From Saccharopolyspora thermophila (GTDB taxonomy: Bacteria; Actinomycetota; Actinomycetes; Mycobacteriales; Pseudonocardiaceae), in NCBI RefSeq assembly GCF_014646075.1, contig NZ_BMMT01000020.1, forward strand, positions 32,845-96,844: 64,000 bases of DNA, in the 5' to 3' direction. How positions within the stretch are numbered: the stretch's first letter is position 1; each line of letters begins with the position of its first letter. This document shows, one piece after another, positions 1 through 7,660 of this stretch. Position numbers and translations under genes: made by a program. The notes under the pieces are model-generated. The model was not told the DNA's origin and ran no database searches. It saw only the letters and a program-made list of their open reading frames with translations.

Positions 1-12
1 TCAGGGAGGTCT

Positions 13-642
13 TCAGCGCAGGACCGGGAACACCGAGGGCGTGCCGCGGCCGGTCGCGGCGTCGACGAACGCCACCGGGTCGGCGGTGTCGGCCAGCAGC
101 CGCACCGTCGCGCGTAACGGAGCACCGGCCATCGGGCCGGGCACGGCCAGGTCCAGCGCGGTCGCCATGTCGAAGTAGTGCACCACCGCCTCCATGGTGA
201 AGATCCGCAGCGCCTCCGCCGCGGTCACCACGGCGAAGCCGCCGTAGTCGACACGGCGGTCCAGGTTCGCGTTCCGCAACGAGGCGATCAACCCCGGCGC
301 GACCTCGGCGAACTGTGCGACGAGCTGCTCGGCCGGGGTCGCGGTGGCCTGCCGCACGGCCTCGTCGCGCAGCTGGTCGGCCGCCTCGTGCGCGATCCCG
401 CCCGGCCGCTGCATGAAGGCGAGCAGCTCCGCGGCGTCGGCGTGCGTGACCGGCCCGTCCGGTTCCTCCGCCGCGAGTCCCGCCCTGGTGGCCGCCGGGA
501 ATCCGCTGCAGTGCGCGTACACGTCCTTGACGGTCCAGCCAGGCAGCCGGGTCGGCCGCTGCCACCCGGACTCGTCGAGCGACCCGCCCAGGTCGGCCCA
601 TGCCCGCCAGGACTGCTCCAGTGCGTCGATGATCATGTGCAT
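13..642 (-). CDS. Maleylpyruvate isomerase N-terminal (MDMPI/DinB-like) family protein
   Basis: 209 aa from the ATG at 642; an in-frame extension to 753 exists but adds a low-complexity stretch with no family character. The N-terminal part has the pattern expected of mycothiol-dependent maleylpyruvate isomerase-type four-helix proteins: an early W, then LPGWTVKDVYAHCSGF (the W-T-V-x-x-x-x-x-H block that supplies a metal-ligand His in this fold), and a later helix with VVHYFDMATAL supplying another His. Family members are thiol-dependent isomerases or transferases using mycothiol, but most actinobacterial paralogues have no known substrate. It is transcribed away from the island to its right and shows no operon partner in the window. 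Family assignment is reasonably safe; the reaction is unknown. Confidence 0.75.
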   Translation of the reverse strand: MHMIIDALEQSWRAWADLGGSLDESGWQRPTRLPGWTVKDVYAHCSGFPAATRAGLAAEEPDGPVTHADAAELLAFMQRPGGIAHEAADQLRDEAVRQATATPAEQLVAQFAEVAPGLIASLRNANLDRRVDYGGFAVVTAAEALRIFTMEAVVHYFDMATALDLAVPGPMAGAPLRATVRLLADTADPVAFVDAATGRGTPSVFPVLR

Positions 643-945
643 CCGATCGGTTCGAAGGTCACGCACGACTGGCCGCCAAAGCGCCCCGCGTGCTGGCTGG
701 TGGAAGTCCGGTTCGCTGTCCACAACCGGACCGTAGTGTGGCCCGGGCCCCACCCGCGGTGATCAAACCCCCCGGCGGTGGTGCCCGGGGGGGCGATCCC
801 AGATCATCGCGCGATGTCCACCCATCTCGCCGGAATTCCGGGAAATTCGCGTCGTGGCCGATCTACGCCAAGGCGGTGGGCGCGGCCCGCGTGGCCAATA
901 CGTTCGACGGGTGCCGTGATCCGGTCAGCTTGGAGGTTGGTGCAG

Positions 946-1494
946 ATGAACCTGCCGCGCCCGATACGACCCGTCCTCGGGGTGCTCGTCGCGTTCCTGG
1001 TCGCCCTGGTCGCGCCGGTGACGGCGGCCGCGACCCCGGATCAGGTCCGGGTCGTCACCTACGACGCCGGTCAGGCCGCCGAGTTCCGTGACGCGGTGGA
1101 CGCCGGGGCGCAGATCTGGAACGACAGCGTGCACAACGTGCGCCTGGAACCGGCCACCGGCGGGGACGCCGACGTGGTCGTGCTGGCCGACGACGGCTGG
1201 CCGCGCGCGGAGGTCGTCGACCTCGGCCGGGGCCGCATCTGGATGGGCCGGCAGGCCGTGGCCGAGGGCCACGACGTCGTCCGCATCGCCGCGCACGAGT
1301 TCGGCCACATCCTCGGCCTGCCGGACAACCGCACCGGCGAGTGCGCGGACCTGATGTCCGGCGCCAGCGCCGGGCCCGACTGCGACAACGCCAAGCCGAA
1401 CCCCGACGAGATCGCCGAGGTGGAGCGCAACTTCGCCGACAGTGTGCGGATCACCCCGCGGGTGTTCCGCGAGGACGTGCTCGCCCGCGGGTGA
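946..1494 (+). CDS. Secreted snapalysin-type zinc metalloprotease (M7)
   Basis: 182 aa from the ATG at 946, preceded by a TGGAGG ribosome site at 931-936. Residues 1-28 form a signal peptide (basic start, Leu/Val core, Ala-rich cleavage region). The catalytic motif HEFGHILGLPD lies at residues 117-127: H117, H121 and D127 as zinc ligands and E118 as catalytic base, the HExxHxxGxxD form with aspartate as third ligand that marks snapalysins. C133 and C146 flank the LMSG Met-turn, matching the family's conserved disulfide. Length fits a small secreted neutral protease. There is no adjacent LysR regulator, which often accompanies Streptomyces snapalysin. The gene ends in a strong hairpin. Confident family call; substrate unknown. 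Confidence 0.88.
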   Translation: MNLPRPIRPVLGVLVAFLVALVAPVTAAATPDQVRVVTYDAGQAAEFRDAVDAGAQIWNDSVHNVRLEPATGGDADVVVLADDGWPRAEVVDLGRGRIWMGRQAVAEGHDVVRIAAHEFGHILGLPDNRTGECADLMSGASAGPDCDNAKPNPDEIAEVERNFADSVRITPRVFREDVLARG

Positions 1495-1499
1495 GCATG

Positions 1500-1539
1500 C
1501 GGGTGGCGGCCGGCCGCAGCCCCCGACGGCCGCCACCCG
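1500..1539 (+). terminator. Hairpin after the metalloprotease gene
   Basis: Perfect 12-bp inverted repeat, CGGGTGGCGGCC at 1500-1511 and its complement at 1528-1539, with a 16-nt loop, starting 5 nt after the stop codon. There is no T-tract, as is common for actinomycete terminators. It would insulate the protease gene from the operon that follows. Confidence 0.7.
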
Positions 1540-1636
1540 ACCGCTCCGCTGCGCGATCCGGGTGAACCCGCAGCCCGGTGCCCCGCACCCGGAACCGACA
1601 CCGCCGCCCCCGCCGTCCCAACTCCGCGAAAGCCGC

Positions 1637-1690
1637 TCGACGACGCGTCCGGCGGCGATAGAGTTCGCAGTGATCAACTGATCACTGCGA
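1637..1690 (+). promoter_or_regulatory. Promoter with palindromic operator for the Hsp70-GTPase operon
   Basis: A -10 like TAGAGT lies at 1659-1664 with a weak -35 like TCGACG at 1637-1642 (16-bp spacer). Directly downstream is a perfect inverted repeat, TCGCAGTGATCA at 1665-1676 and TGATCACTGCGA at 1679-1690, with a 2-bp centre. The palindrome covers the expected transcription start, a typical repressor-operator position, and ends 22 bp before the first ATG of the operon. A role as mRNA hairpin cannot be excluded. No obvious DNA-binding regulator is encoded in the island, so the binding protein is unknown. The palindrome is certain; the promoter elements are inferred. Confidence 0.6.
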
Positions 1691-1712
1691 CAGCACCGAG
1701 GCGGGCAGGGGC

Positions 1713-2363
1713 ATGCACGACGAGCCAGGGCACGACGACCGGCCGCCGGAGACCGTCGATCCGGTCGAGGCCGCACCGGCACCGGAAACCACCGAGGAAC
1801 CCGAGCCCGAGAAGGCGCCCGACCCGGTCACCGAGCTGACCGAGGCGGTCACCGCCCTCGCCGCGGAGGTCCGCCAGCACCACGAGCGCGCCGCCGCCCG
1901 CGAGCGCGTCATCGACAGGCTGCACGCCGAGGTGGAGCGGCTGCGCGCCGGGGAGCAGAACCTGCTGCTGCGCCCGATCACCACCGACCTGCAGAACCTC
2001 CGCAACGACCTGCTGCACCAGGCCCGCACCCTGCCCGCCGAACTCACCCGCCAGCAGGTTGCCGACCTGCTGGAGTCCTTCGCGCTGAGCGCCGAGCAGG
2101 CCCTGGAACGCTGCGGCAGCACACCGATCAGCCCGCAGGCCGGGGCCGAGTTCTCCGCGCGCGAGCACCGCGCCGTCAGGGTCATCCCGGCCGACGACCC
2201 CGCCCAGCACCAGCGCATCGCCGCGGTCGTTTCCGACGGTTACCTGGACACCATGACCGAGCGCGTGACCGTCCCGGCGCGGGTGCACGTGTACCGCTGG
2301 AGCGAACCGACCGCACCGGCCGAGGACAACAGTCCGCGAGAGGGGATGAGCGCAGATGTCTGA
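1713..2363 (+). CDS. GrpE-like nucleotide exchange factor
   Basis: 216 aa. The start is an acidic, Pro-rich tail (about residues 1-38). Then comes a long coiled coil (about 40-80, with ARERVIDRLHAEVERLRAGE), followed by helices and a C-terminal segment ending in a beta-like stretch (VTVPARVHVYRW). The order acidic tail, coiled coil, four-helix region, beta region is that of GrpE, the factor that releases ADP from Hsp70. Sequence similarity to housekeeping GrpE looks weak, so the call rests on architecture and on the position just before an Hsp70 gene, with which it overlaps by 8 nt. It is the first gene of the operon. Likely role: dedicated exchange factor for the island's Hsp70 proteins. Alternative: a GrpE-like scaffold without exchange activity. 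Confidence 0.7.
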   Translation: MHDEPGHDDRPPETVDPVEAAPAPETTEEPEPEKAPDPVTELTEAVTALAAEVRQHHERAAARERVIDRLHAEVERLRAGEQNLLLRPITTDLQNLRNDLLHQARTLPAELTRQQVADLLESFALSAEQALERCGSTPISPQAGAEFSAREHRAVRVIPADDPAQHQRIAAVVSDGYLDTMTERVTVPARVHVYRWSEPTAPAEDNSPREGMSADV

Positions 2364-4002
2364 CCGCGACCTCCAGGTCTTCGGCATCGACCTGGGCACC
2401 ACGTACTCGGCCATCGCCTACGTGGACGAGACGGGTCGCCCCACGGTCTGCCGCAACACCGACAGCAACGAGACCACCCCCTCGGTGGTGTTCTTCGAGA
2501 ACGAGACCAACGTGGTCGTCGGCTCGGTGGCGAAGAACTCCGCGATCATCGACCCGGACCGGGTGGTGTCGCTGATCAAACGCCAGATGGGCAGCGACGC
2601 CGAGTTCGAGTTCCACGGCACCACCTACACCCCGGAGTCGATCTCCGCGCTGATCCTCAAGCAGCTCGCCCAGGACGCCGCCGCGCACACCGGGCGCGAG
2701 GTGACCCGCGCGGTGATCACCGTGCCCGCCTACTTCGGCATGCTGGAGCGCAGCGCCACCAAGAACGCGGGCCGGATCGCCGGGCTTGACGTGATCGGCA
2801 TCGTGCCCGAGCCGGTGGCCGCGGCGCTGCACTACGAGGCGACCACCGACGCCGAGGACAAGACGATCCTGGTGTACGACCTGGGCGGCGGCACCTTCGA
2901 CACCACGGTCATCCGGGTGTCCAAGGACGAGATCGTGGTGGTCTGCACCGACGGCGACGACCACCTCGGCGGCGCCGACTGGGACCTGCGGCTGCGCAAC
3001 CACCTGCTGGCGAAGTTTCTGGAGCAGGCCCCCAAGGGCACCGAGGTGGAGGACGACGAGGAGTTCCTCCAGTCGCTGACCACCACCGCCGAGGAGACCA
3101 AGAAGCAGCTGTCCAGGGCCGAATCCCGCGCGGTCGCGCTGCGCGGCGCCGGGGTCAGCGCCCGGGTGGAGGTGACGCGGGCGCAGTTCGAGGACGAGAC
3201 CCGGGACCTGCTGGACAAGACCATCGACATCGTCCGGCGCACCCTCAAGACCCTGCAGACCAAGGAGCCGGGCGCGCAGATCGACGACGTGCTGCTGGTC
3301 GGCGGGTCCACGAAGATGCCCGCGGTCGCCGAGCGGCTGCGCGCCGAGTTCGGCTGGGAACCCAAGCTGCACGACCCGGACCTGGCCGTCGCCAAGGGCG
3401 CGGCGCTGTACGCGCTGGGTCGCGTGGTGCACCGCGAGATGCAGGAAGCCAGCGGCTCCGACGTCGCCGAGGCGGTGCAGGAGGTGGCGCGCCAGACGGG
3501 CATCTCGGCCCGCGCACTGGAGGACCTGGCGACCAAGCAGACCCGCAACGTGCTGCCGAAGGCGTTCGGCGTAAAGCTCGTCGACACCTCCGACCCGGAC
3601 TGGCGCAGCAAGCCCACCCGGCACTTCGTCAAGCACCTGGTGCACGCCAACGACTCGTTGCCCACCGAGGAGCGCCTGCTGGAGGCGGTCACCGTGGAGG
3701 AGGGCCAGACCGGGGTGGAGATCGAGCTCTACGAGCAGTCCGGGGTGGTGGCCGGCCCCGAGCTGTCCGAGAACAAGCCGATCAACGAGGGCAGGGGCCT
3801 CATCGACGGGCTGCCGCCGCTGCCCGTCGGCTCACCGGTGAACATCCGGATGACCGTCGACGACGAGGGCCTGCTGGAGCTGACCGCCACCGAACCGTCC
3901 ACCGGCAAGTCCCTGGACATCAAGGTGCGGGTGAGCGTGCGCAGCGACGAGGAGGTCGAGGCCGCCACGAAGGTGGTCGCCGGGATCACGGTCACCGGCT
4001 GA
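2356..4002 (+). CDS. Hsp70/DnaK-family ATPase lacking the C-terminal lid (copy 1)
   Basis: 548 aa. The nucleotide-binding domain is complete: phosphate-1 loop GIDLGTTYSA near residue 10, phosphate-2 block YDLGGGTFD (D175-G179), and adenosine motif LLVGGSTKMP (G316, G317). The linker and a beta-sandwich substrate-binding domain follow (VLPKAFGVKL, then GVEIELYEQSG). The protein ends near residue 548, about 80-90 residues shorter than DnaK, so the helical lid is missing. It has 8-nt overlap with the GrpE-like gene and 1-nt overlap (TGATG) with the next gene, implying coupled translation and a physical complex. There is no dnaJ or HspR-type operator nearby, so it is not the housekeeping dnaK. 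Likely an ATP-driven sensor or assembly switch for the system. Confidence 0.9.
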   Translation: MSDRDLQVFGIDLGTTYSAIAYVDETGRPTVCRNTDSNETTPSVVFFENETNVVVGSVAKNSAIIDPDRVVSLIKRQMGSDAEFEFHGTTYTPESISALILKQLAQDAAAHTGREVTRAVITVPAYFGMLERSATKNAGRIAGLDVIGIVPEPVAAALHYEATTDAEDKTILVYDLGGGTFDTTVIRVSKDEIVVVCTDGDDHLGGADWDLRLRNHLLAKFLEQAPKGTEVEDDEEFLQSLTTTAEETKKQLSRAESRAVALRGAGVSARVEVTRAQFEDETRDLLDKTIDIVRRTLKTLQTKEPGAQIDDVLLVGGSTKMPAVAERLRAEFGWEPKLHDPDLAVAKGAALYALGRVVHREMQEASGSDVAEAVQEVARQTGISARALEDLATKQTRNVLPKAFGVKLVDTSDPDWRSKPTRHFVKHLVHANDSLPTEERLLEAVTVEEGQTGVEIELYEQSGVVAGPELSENKPINEGRGLIDGLPPLPVGSPVNIRMTVDDEGLLELTATEPSTGKSLDIKVRVSVRSDEEVEAATKVVAGITVTG

Positions 4003-6350
4003 TGCGGCCGTTCGACCCGAAGGCGTACGAGCGCGAGGTGGTCCGGCCGCTGCGGGGGCGCAGCGGCCGATTACCCGACGACCTGCTGACCCGGTACGCC
4101 GTCGACCTTGGGTTCTCCGACGCCGAGCTGGCCCAGCGGCTGGCCCAGGTGCGGTCGCACTGGAACAAAAGCGCCCAGTCCACCGCCAAGTCCAGCTTCA
4201 CCACCAGCGTCTACAAGGCGTTCCTGCGCGAGGACGAGGAGCTGCGCCGCCAGCACGGCGACGCGATGTCGCGGATGTCGTGGTGGCGCGACCAGGCCGC
4301 GAAGCGCTCCGCCACCGGGCAGCAGCGGATCAACGAACTGGCCGCGATGCTGAAATCCACCTTCGGCGACCTCGGGCTGATCACGCCCGGCCAGCTGGAG
4401 GCCATGCGCGAGGCATTCGGCCAACTCGGACCGTCCGAAGTGGACGCAGCATTGGCCGAAGCCGGGGTGCGGTCGGTCGAACCGCTGGAGCTGCCCAAGA
4501 CCAGCGGCCTGTCCGACACCCTGTTCCGGCGGCTCAAGGCGCTGCTCACCGACGCCGAAGTCACCTCCATCCCCGAACTGCTGCACGGCAAGCTGCGCGG
4601 CTTCCGCATCCTCGAGACCTTCCGCAGCGATCCCCCGCACCCGCTCACCGCCGACGCCGTGCGGGCCGCCATCGACCGGGAGGACCGGCGCTCCGGCAAC
4701 CAGCCCGCCCGCGAAGCCCTCGGCATGATCAACACCGCGGTCACCCGCGACGGCGTCGACCTCCGCCAGCTGACCCTGCACCATCTCCTCGACGACGTGC
4801 GGCGCCTCCGCGCAGGCGGTGCACCGGCCGCCGCTCTGGTCCGCGTGCTCCAGCAGACCGGCCTGGCGGACGACGAGGTCCGCCACGCCGTGGTGAGCGT
4901 CCTCAGCGAAACCGGTGCCACCGCACCCACAACCAGCGGACTGCCGGAGGTCACCGAACTGCTCGCCGCCGGCCAGCTCTTCGCCGCCCAACAAGCCCTG
5001 GCGGGCATCACCGACGCCGACGAGGCGGCCGCCGCGAAAGCGGCCGTCGACCGGCACGCCGAGCGGGTCCGCGAACTCCGCGAAGCCGCCCACCGCGCGG
5101 CGCGCAGCGGAGCCGACGGCGAAGCCCGGCGCACCCTCGCCGAGGCCGCGCGGCTCGCCGCCGACGACGAGGCGATCGCCGCGGAGCTGCGGCGCATGCC
5201 GCTGAGCCCCGTCGCGGACGTGACGGCGCGGCCGGAAGGTGCCGGAGTGCGCGTGTCGTGGCGGGCACAGCCCGACCACGACGAGCACACCACCCGCTAC
5301 CGCGTGGTGCGCCGAGCCGGACGGACGCCCGGCGACCCCGCCGACGGCGACGTGGTCGCCGAAGGCGCGGCGACCGCCGTGGTGGACAGCGACGTGCGGG
5401 CCGGGGTGCTCGTCGGCTACGCGGTGTTCGCCGCGGAGGCGTGCGGCGCGTGGTCGCGCCCGTCCGGCACCACGGTCGAGGTGCTGCCCCCGGTGCACGA
5501 CGTGCGGTTGTCCGTGCACAACGGGGTCGCCGAGGGCACCTGGAAGGTCCACCCCGACGTCGTGGGCGTCGACGTCCGGCGGCGCCGCGACGGCGAAGCC
5601 GGTGACGTCTCCGTGCCCACCAACGGCACCACGGCCTTCCGCGACGCCACCGCGGACGTCGACGCCGACCACACCTACCTGCTGACCGCCCGCTACCGCA
5701 GGGACGACGGCACCGAGGTCGCCGCGGAGACCGTCGCGGTCCGGCACACCGCCCGGGTGGCGCCGGCGCTGCCGCCGGTGAGCGCGCTCGAAGCGCGGCG
5801 GTTCGGTGGTGGGGTGGTGCTGTCGTGGGTGTGGCCGGACGACGTCCGGATGGCCGAGGTGACCTGGACGGGCGCCGCCGAGGGCAGCAGGCGGCTGACC
5901 CGGCAGCAGTACCAGGCCGACGGCGGCTGCCGCATCGACCCTGGCCCGGGCCCTGTTCGCGTGCAGGTCTGCTCGATCGCTCCCGCGGAGCACGGCGAGG
6001 GGCGCTCGGCGCCGAGCGCGCTTGAACTGGCCGGGACACCGCCGCGGGCGACGTACCGGGTGGAACGGCAGAAGCGCCTGTTCGGGGCGCGCACCGCGCG
6101 CATCGTGCTCACCTGCGACCAGCGCGTGCCGGACTGCGCCGTGGTCGTCGTGATCGCGCCGGGCCGCGTGATGCCGCTCAGACCCGAGGACGGCCAGGTG
6201 GTGCACCGCGCCACCCACGACCTCGGCGACCCGGTCGAGATCACCGTCGAACTCCCGCGCCGCAGACCGTTCTGGCTGCGCTGCTTCGTCGAAACCCCCG
6301 GAGTCCAGCTCGTCGACCCGCCCACCACCCAGCTGAAGGTGGCCACGTGA
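4002..6350 (+). CDS. Helical-region plus fibronectin type III-like protein
   Basis: 782 aa, start ATG sharing its A with the TGA of the Hsp70 gene. Residues 1-100 are charged and helical (RYAVDLGFSDAELAQRL), and about 100-400 are helical with Ala/Arg-rich coiled stretches. From about 403 to 680 there are three beta-sandwich repeats with FN3 character (for example VRVSWRAQPDHDEHTTRYRV and VVLSWVWPDDV). The last 100 residues are beta-rich and end in a possible binding module. There is no signal peptide or membrane segment, so it should be cytoplasmic, which is unusual for FN3 proteins. Its tight coupling to Hsp70 suggests a co-chaperone, client or adaptor. I do not recognise the N-terminal domain. 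A 131-bp gap, the largest in the operon, follows it. Confidence 0.7.
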   Translation: MRPFDPKAYEREVVRPLRGRSGRLPDDLLTRYAVDLGFSDAELAQRLAQVRSHWNKSAQSTAKSSFTTSVYKAFLREDEELRRQHGDAMSRMSWWRDQAAKRSATGQQRINELAAMLKSTFGDLGLITPGQLEAMREAFGQLGPSEVDAALAEAGVRSVEPLELPKTSGLSDTLFRRLKALLTDAEVTSIPELLHGKLRGFRILETFRSDPPHPLTADAVRAAIDREDRRSGNQPAREALGMINTAVTRDGVDLRQLTLHHLLDDVRRLRAGGAPAAALVRVLQQTGLADDEVRHAVVSVLSETGATAPTTSGLPEVTELLAAGQLFAAQQALAGITDADEAAAAKAAVDRHAERVRELREAAHRAARSGADGEARRTLAEAARLAADDEAIAAELRRMPLSPVADVTARPEGAGVRVSWRAQPDHDEHTTRYRVVRRAGRTPGDPADGDVVAEGAATAVVDSDVRAGVLVGYAVFAAEACGAWSRPSGTTVEVLPPVHDVRLSVHNGVAEGTWKVHPDVVGVDVRRRRDGEAGDVSVPTNGTTAFRDATADVDADHTYLLTARYRRDDGTEVAAETVAVRHTARVAPALPPVSALEARRFGGGVVLSWVWPDDVRMAEVTWTGAAEGSRRLTRQQYQADGGCRIDPGPGPVRVQVCSIAPAEHGEGRSAPSALELAGTPPRATYRVERQKRLFGARTARIVLTCDQRVPDCAVVVVIAPGRVMPLRPEDGQVVHRATHDLGDPVEITVELPRRRPFWLRCFVETPGVQLVDPPTTQLKVAT

Positions 6351-6481
6351 TCACCCCACCTCGTGACACCCGCCCCGACATGCCCACCCCGACCTCGGGG
6401 GCCGTGGGGTCCAGACCGAGCGCGACCACGGACTTCTCGGCGCGGGGGAGCTTCACGGCGACTGCCGAGGGGAGGGCCTGA

Positions 6482-7660
6482 ATGGCCAAGGTCGCTTGTC
6501 CTTACTGCTACCACCAGTTCGCGCCCAGCAGCCTCTGGTTCCAGTGCACCGGGCGGCCCTCGCCCGGCCGGGAGAGGTGCCGCCGGACCGTGGATCCGGA
6601 ACGGGAGCGGCTCACCGGGTTCGCCAACCCCGCGCCCCCAGCCTTCCCGCCACCGAAGTCGTGGCGCACGCCGCGGCGGGCCGCGTGCCCGGACTGCGGC
6701 ACCGTCAGCGGCATCCGCGCCTGCCCGGTGTGCCACACGCCGCTGCCCGCGGGTTTCGCCGACAGCCGCAGCCCGCTGATCGGTGTGGTGGGCGGCAAGA
6801 ACGCCGGGAAGACCGTCTACACCACGGTTCTGGTGCACGAACTGCGGCACACCATCCGGCGGCGCTTCGACGCCGACATCTCCTTCGCCGGGGAGCAGGC
6901 CGGGATGGGCACCGCGCAGTGGCTGGAGCGCTACGAGCAGGCGCTGTTCGACGACCGCGCCCTGTTCGAGTCCACCGCGGGCTCCGCCGACGGCGTCCGC
7001 ATCCCGCTCGTCGTGCAGTGGCGGCAGCCGCGCACCCGGTTCGGCCGCGAGGTGCACAGCACCACCACGCTGTCGTTCTACGACGCCGCGGGCGAGGACA
7101 TGACGACCCAGGAGTTCGTCAACCGGCAGGCATACCTGTCGGCGGCCGACGGGATGATCGTGCTGCTCGACCCGTTCCAGCTGCCCGGCACGGCGGACCG
7201 GATCGAGCTGCCCGACGTCGGCCGGCGCGACGCCGAACCGCCGATCAACGTGCTCACCCGCATCACCGGGCTGCTGCGGGCCGGGCTCGCCGACCGCCGC
7301 CGCATCAGTACCCCGATCGCCGTGGTGTTCTCCAAGATCGACGCGTTCTTCGGGATGCTCGGCGAGCAGCACCCGCTGCTGCGGCCCCCGGTCGCCGGCC
7401 CGTACTACGACGAGGCCGCCGGGCAGGACACCGACGAGCACCTGCGGGCACTGCTGGCCGACCTCGGCGCCGACGACATCGACGCGCACCTGCGTGCGCA
7501 CTACCAGACCTTCCGCTATTTCGCGGTGTCCTCGCTGGGCGCGGAACCCGACTATGGCCGCAAGCGGATCGACCCGGCCGGGGTCCGACCGTTCCGGGTG
7601 GACGAACCACTGCTGTGGCTGCTCAGCCACTTCGGGGTGATCGAACGGAGCCGAGCATGA
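6482..7660 (+). CDS. Zinc-ribbon TRAFAC-like GTPase (Double-GTPase type)
   Basis: 392 aa, preceded by a GAGGGGAGGG ribosome site. Residues 1-90 carry zinc-binding Cys pairs (CPYC at 6-9, CPDC and CPVC further on). The GTPase core follows: Walker A GGKNAGKT at 104-111, DxxG as D201-A-A-G204 in FYDAAGED, and the base-specificity motif SKID at 284-287 (canonical form N/T-K-x-D). From memory, Pfam lists such proteins as Double-GTPase 2, linked to GAP1 proteins in bacterial conflict systems; the GAP1-like gene begins in an ATGA overlap with this stop codon. It probably acts as a GTP-dependent switch in the cytoplasm. The GTPase assignment is firm; its partners are inferred from context. Confidence 0.82.
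   Translation: MAKVACPYCYHQFAPSSLWFQCTGRPSPGRERCRRTVDPERERLTGFANPAPPAFPPPKSWRTPRRAACPDCGTVSGIRACPVCHTPLPAGFADSRSPLIGVVGGKNAGKTVYTTVLVHELRHTIRRRFDADISFAGEQAGMGTAQWLERYEQALFDDRALFESTAGSADGVRIPLVVQWRQPRTRFGREVHSTTTLSFYDAAGEDMTTQEFVNRQAYLSAADGMIVLLDPFQLPGTADRIELPDVGRRDAEPPINVLTRITGLLRAGLADRRRISTPIAVVFSKIDAFFGMLGEQHPLLRPPVAGPYYDEAAGQDTDEHLRALLADLGADDIDAHLRAHYQTFRYFAVSSLGAEPDYGRKRIDPAGVRPFRVDEPLLWLLSHFGVIERSRA

Noticed and set aside
2356..4002. Housekeeping dnaK operon with GrpE
   Set aside because: No dnaJ, HspR or HAIR element, lid missing, and partners are GTPase/GAP1 and VWA genes.
6241..6489. 82-codon minus-strand frame over the operon gap
   Set aside because: Most of it is antisense to the FN3-like gene, with no ribosome site; reported only as an oddity of the gap.
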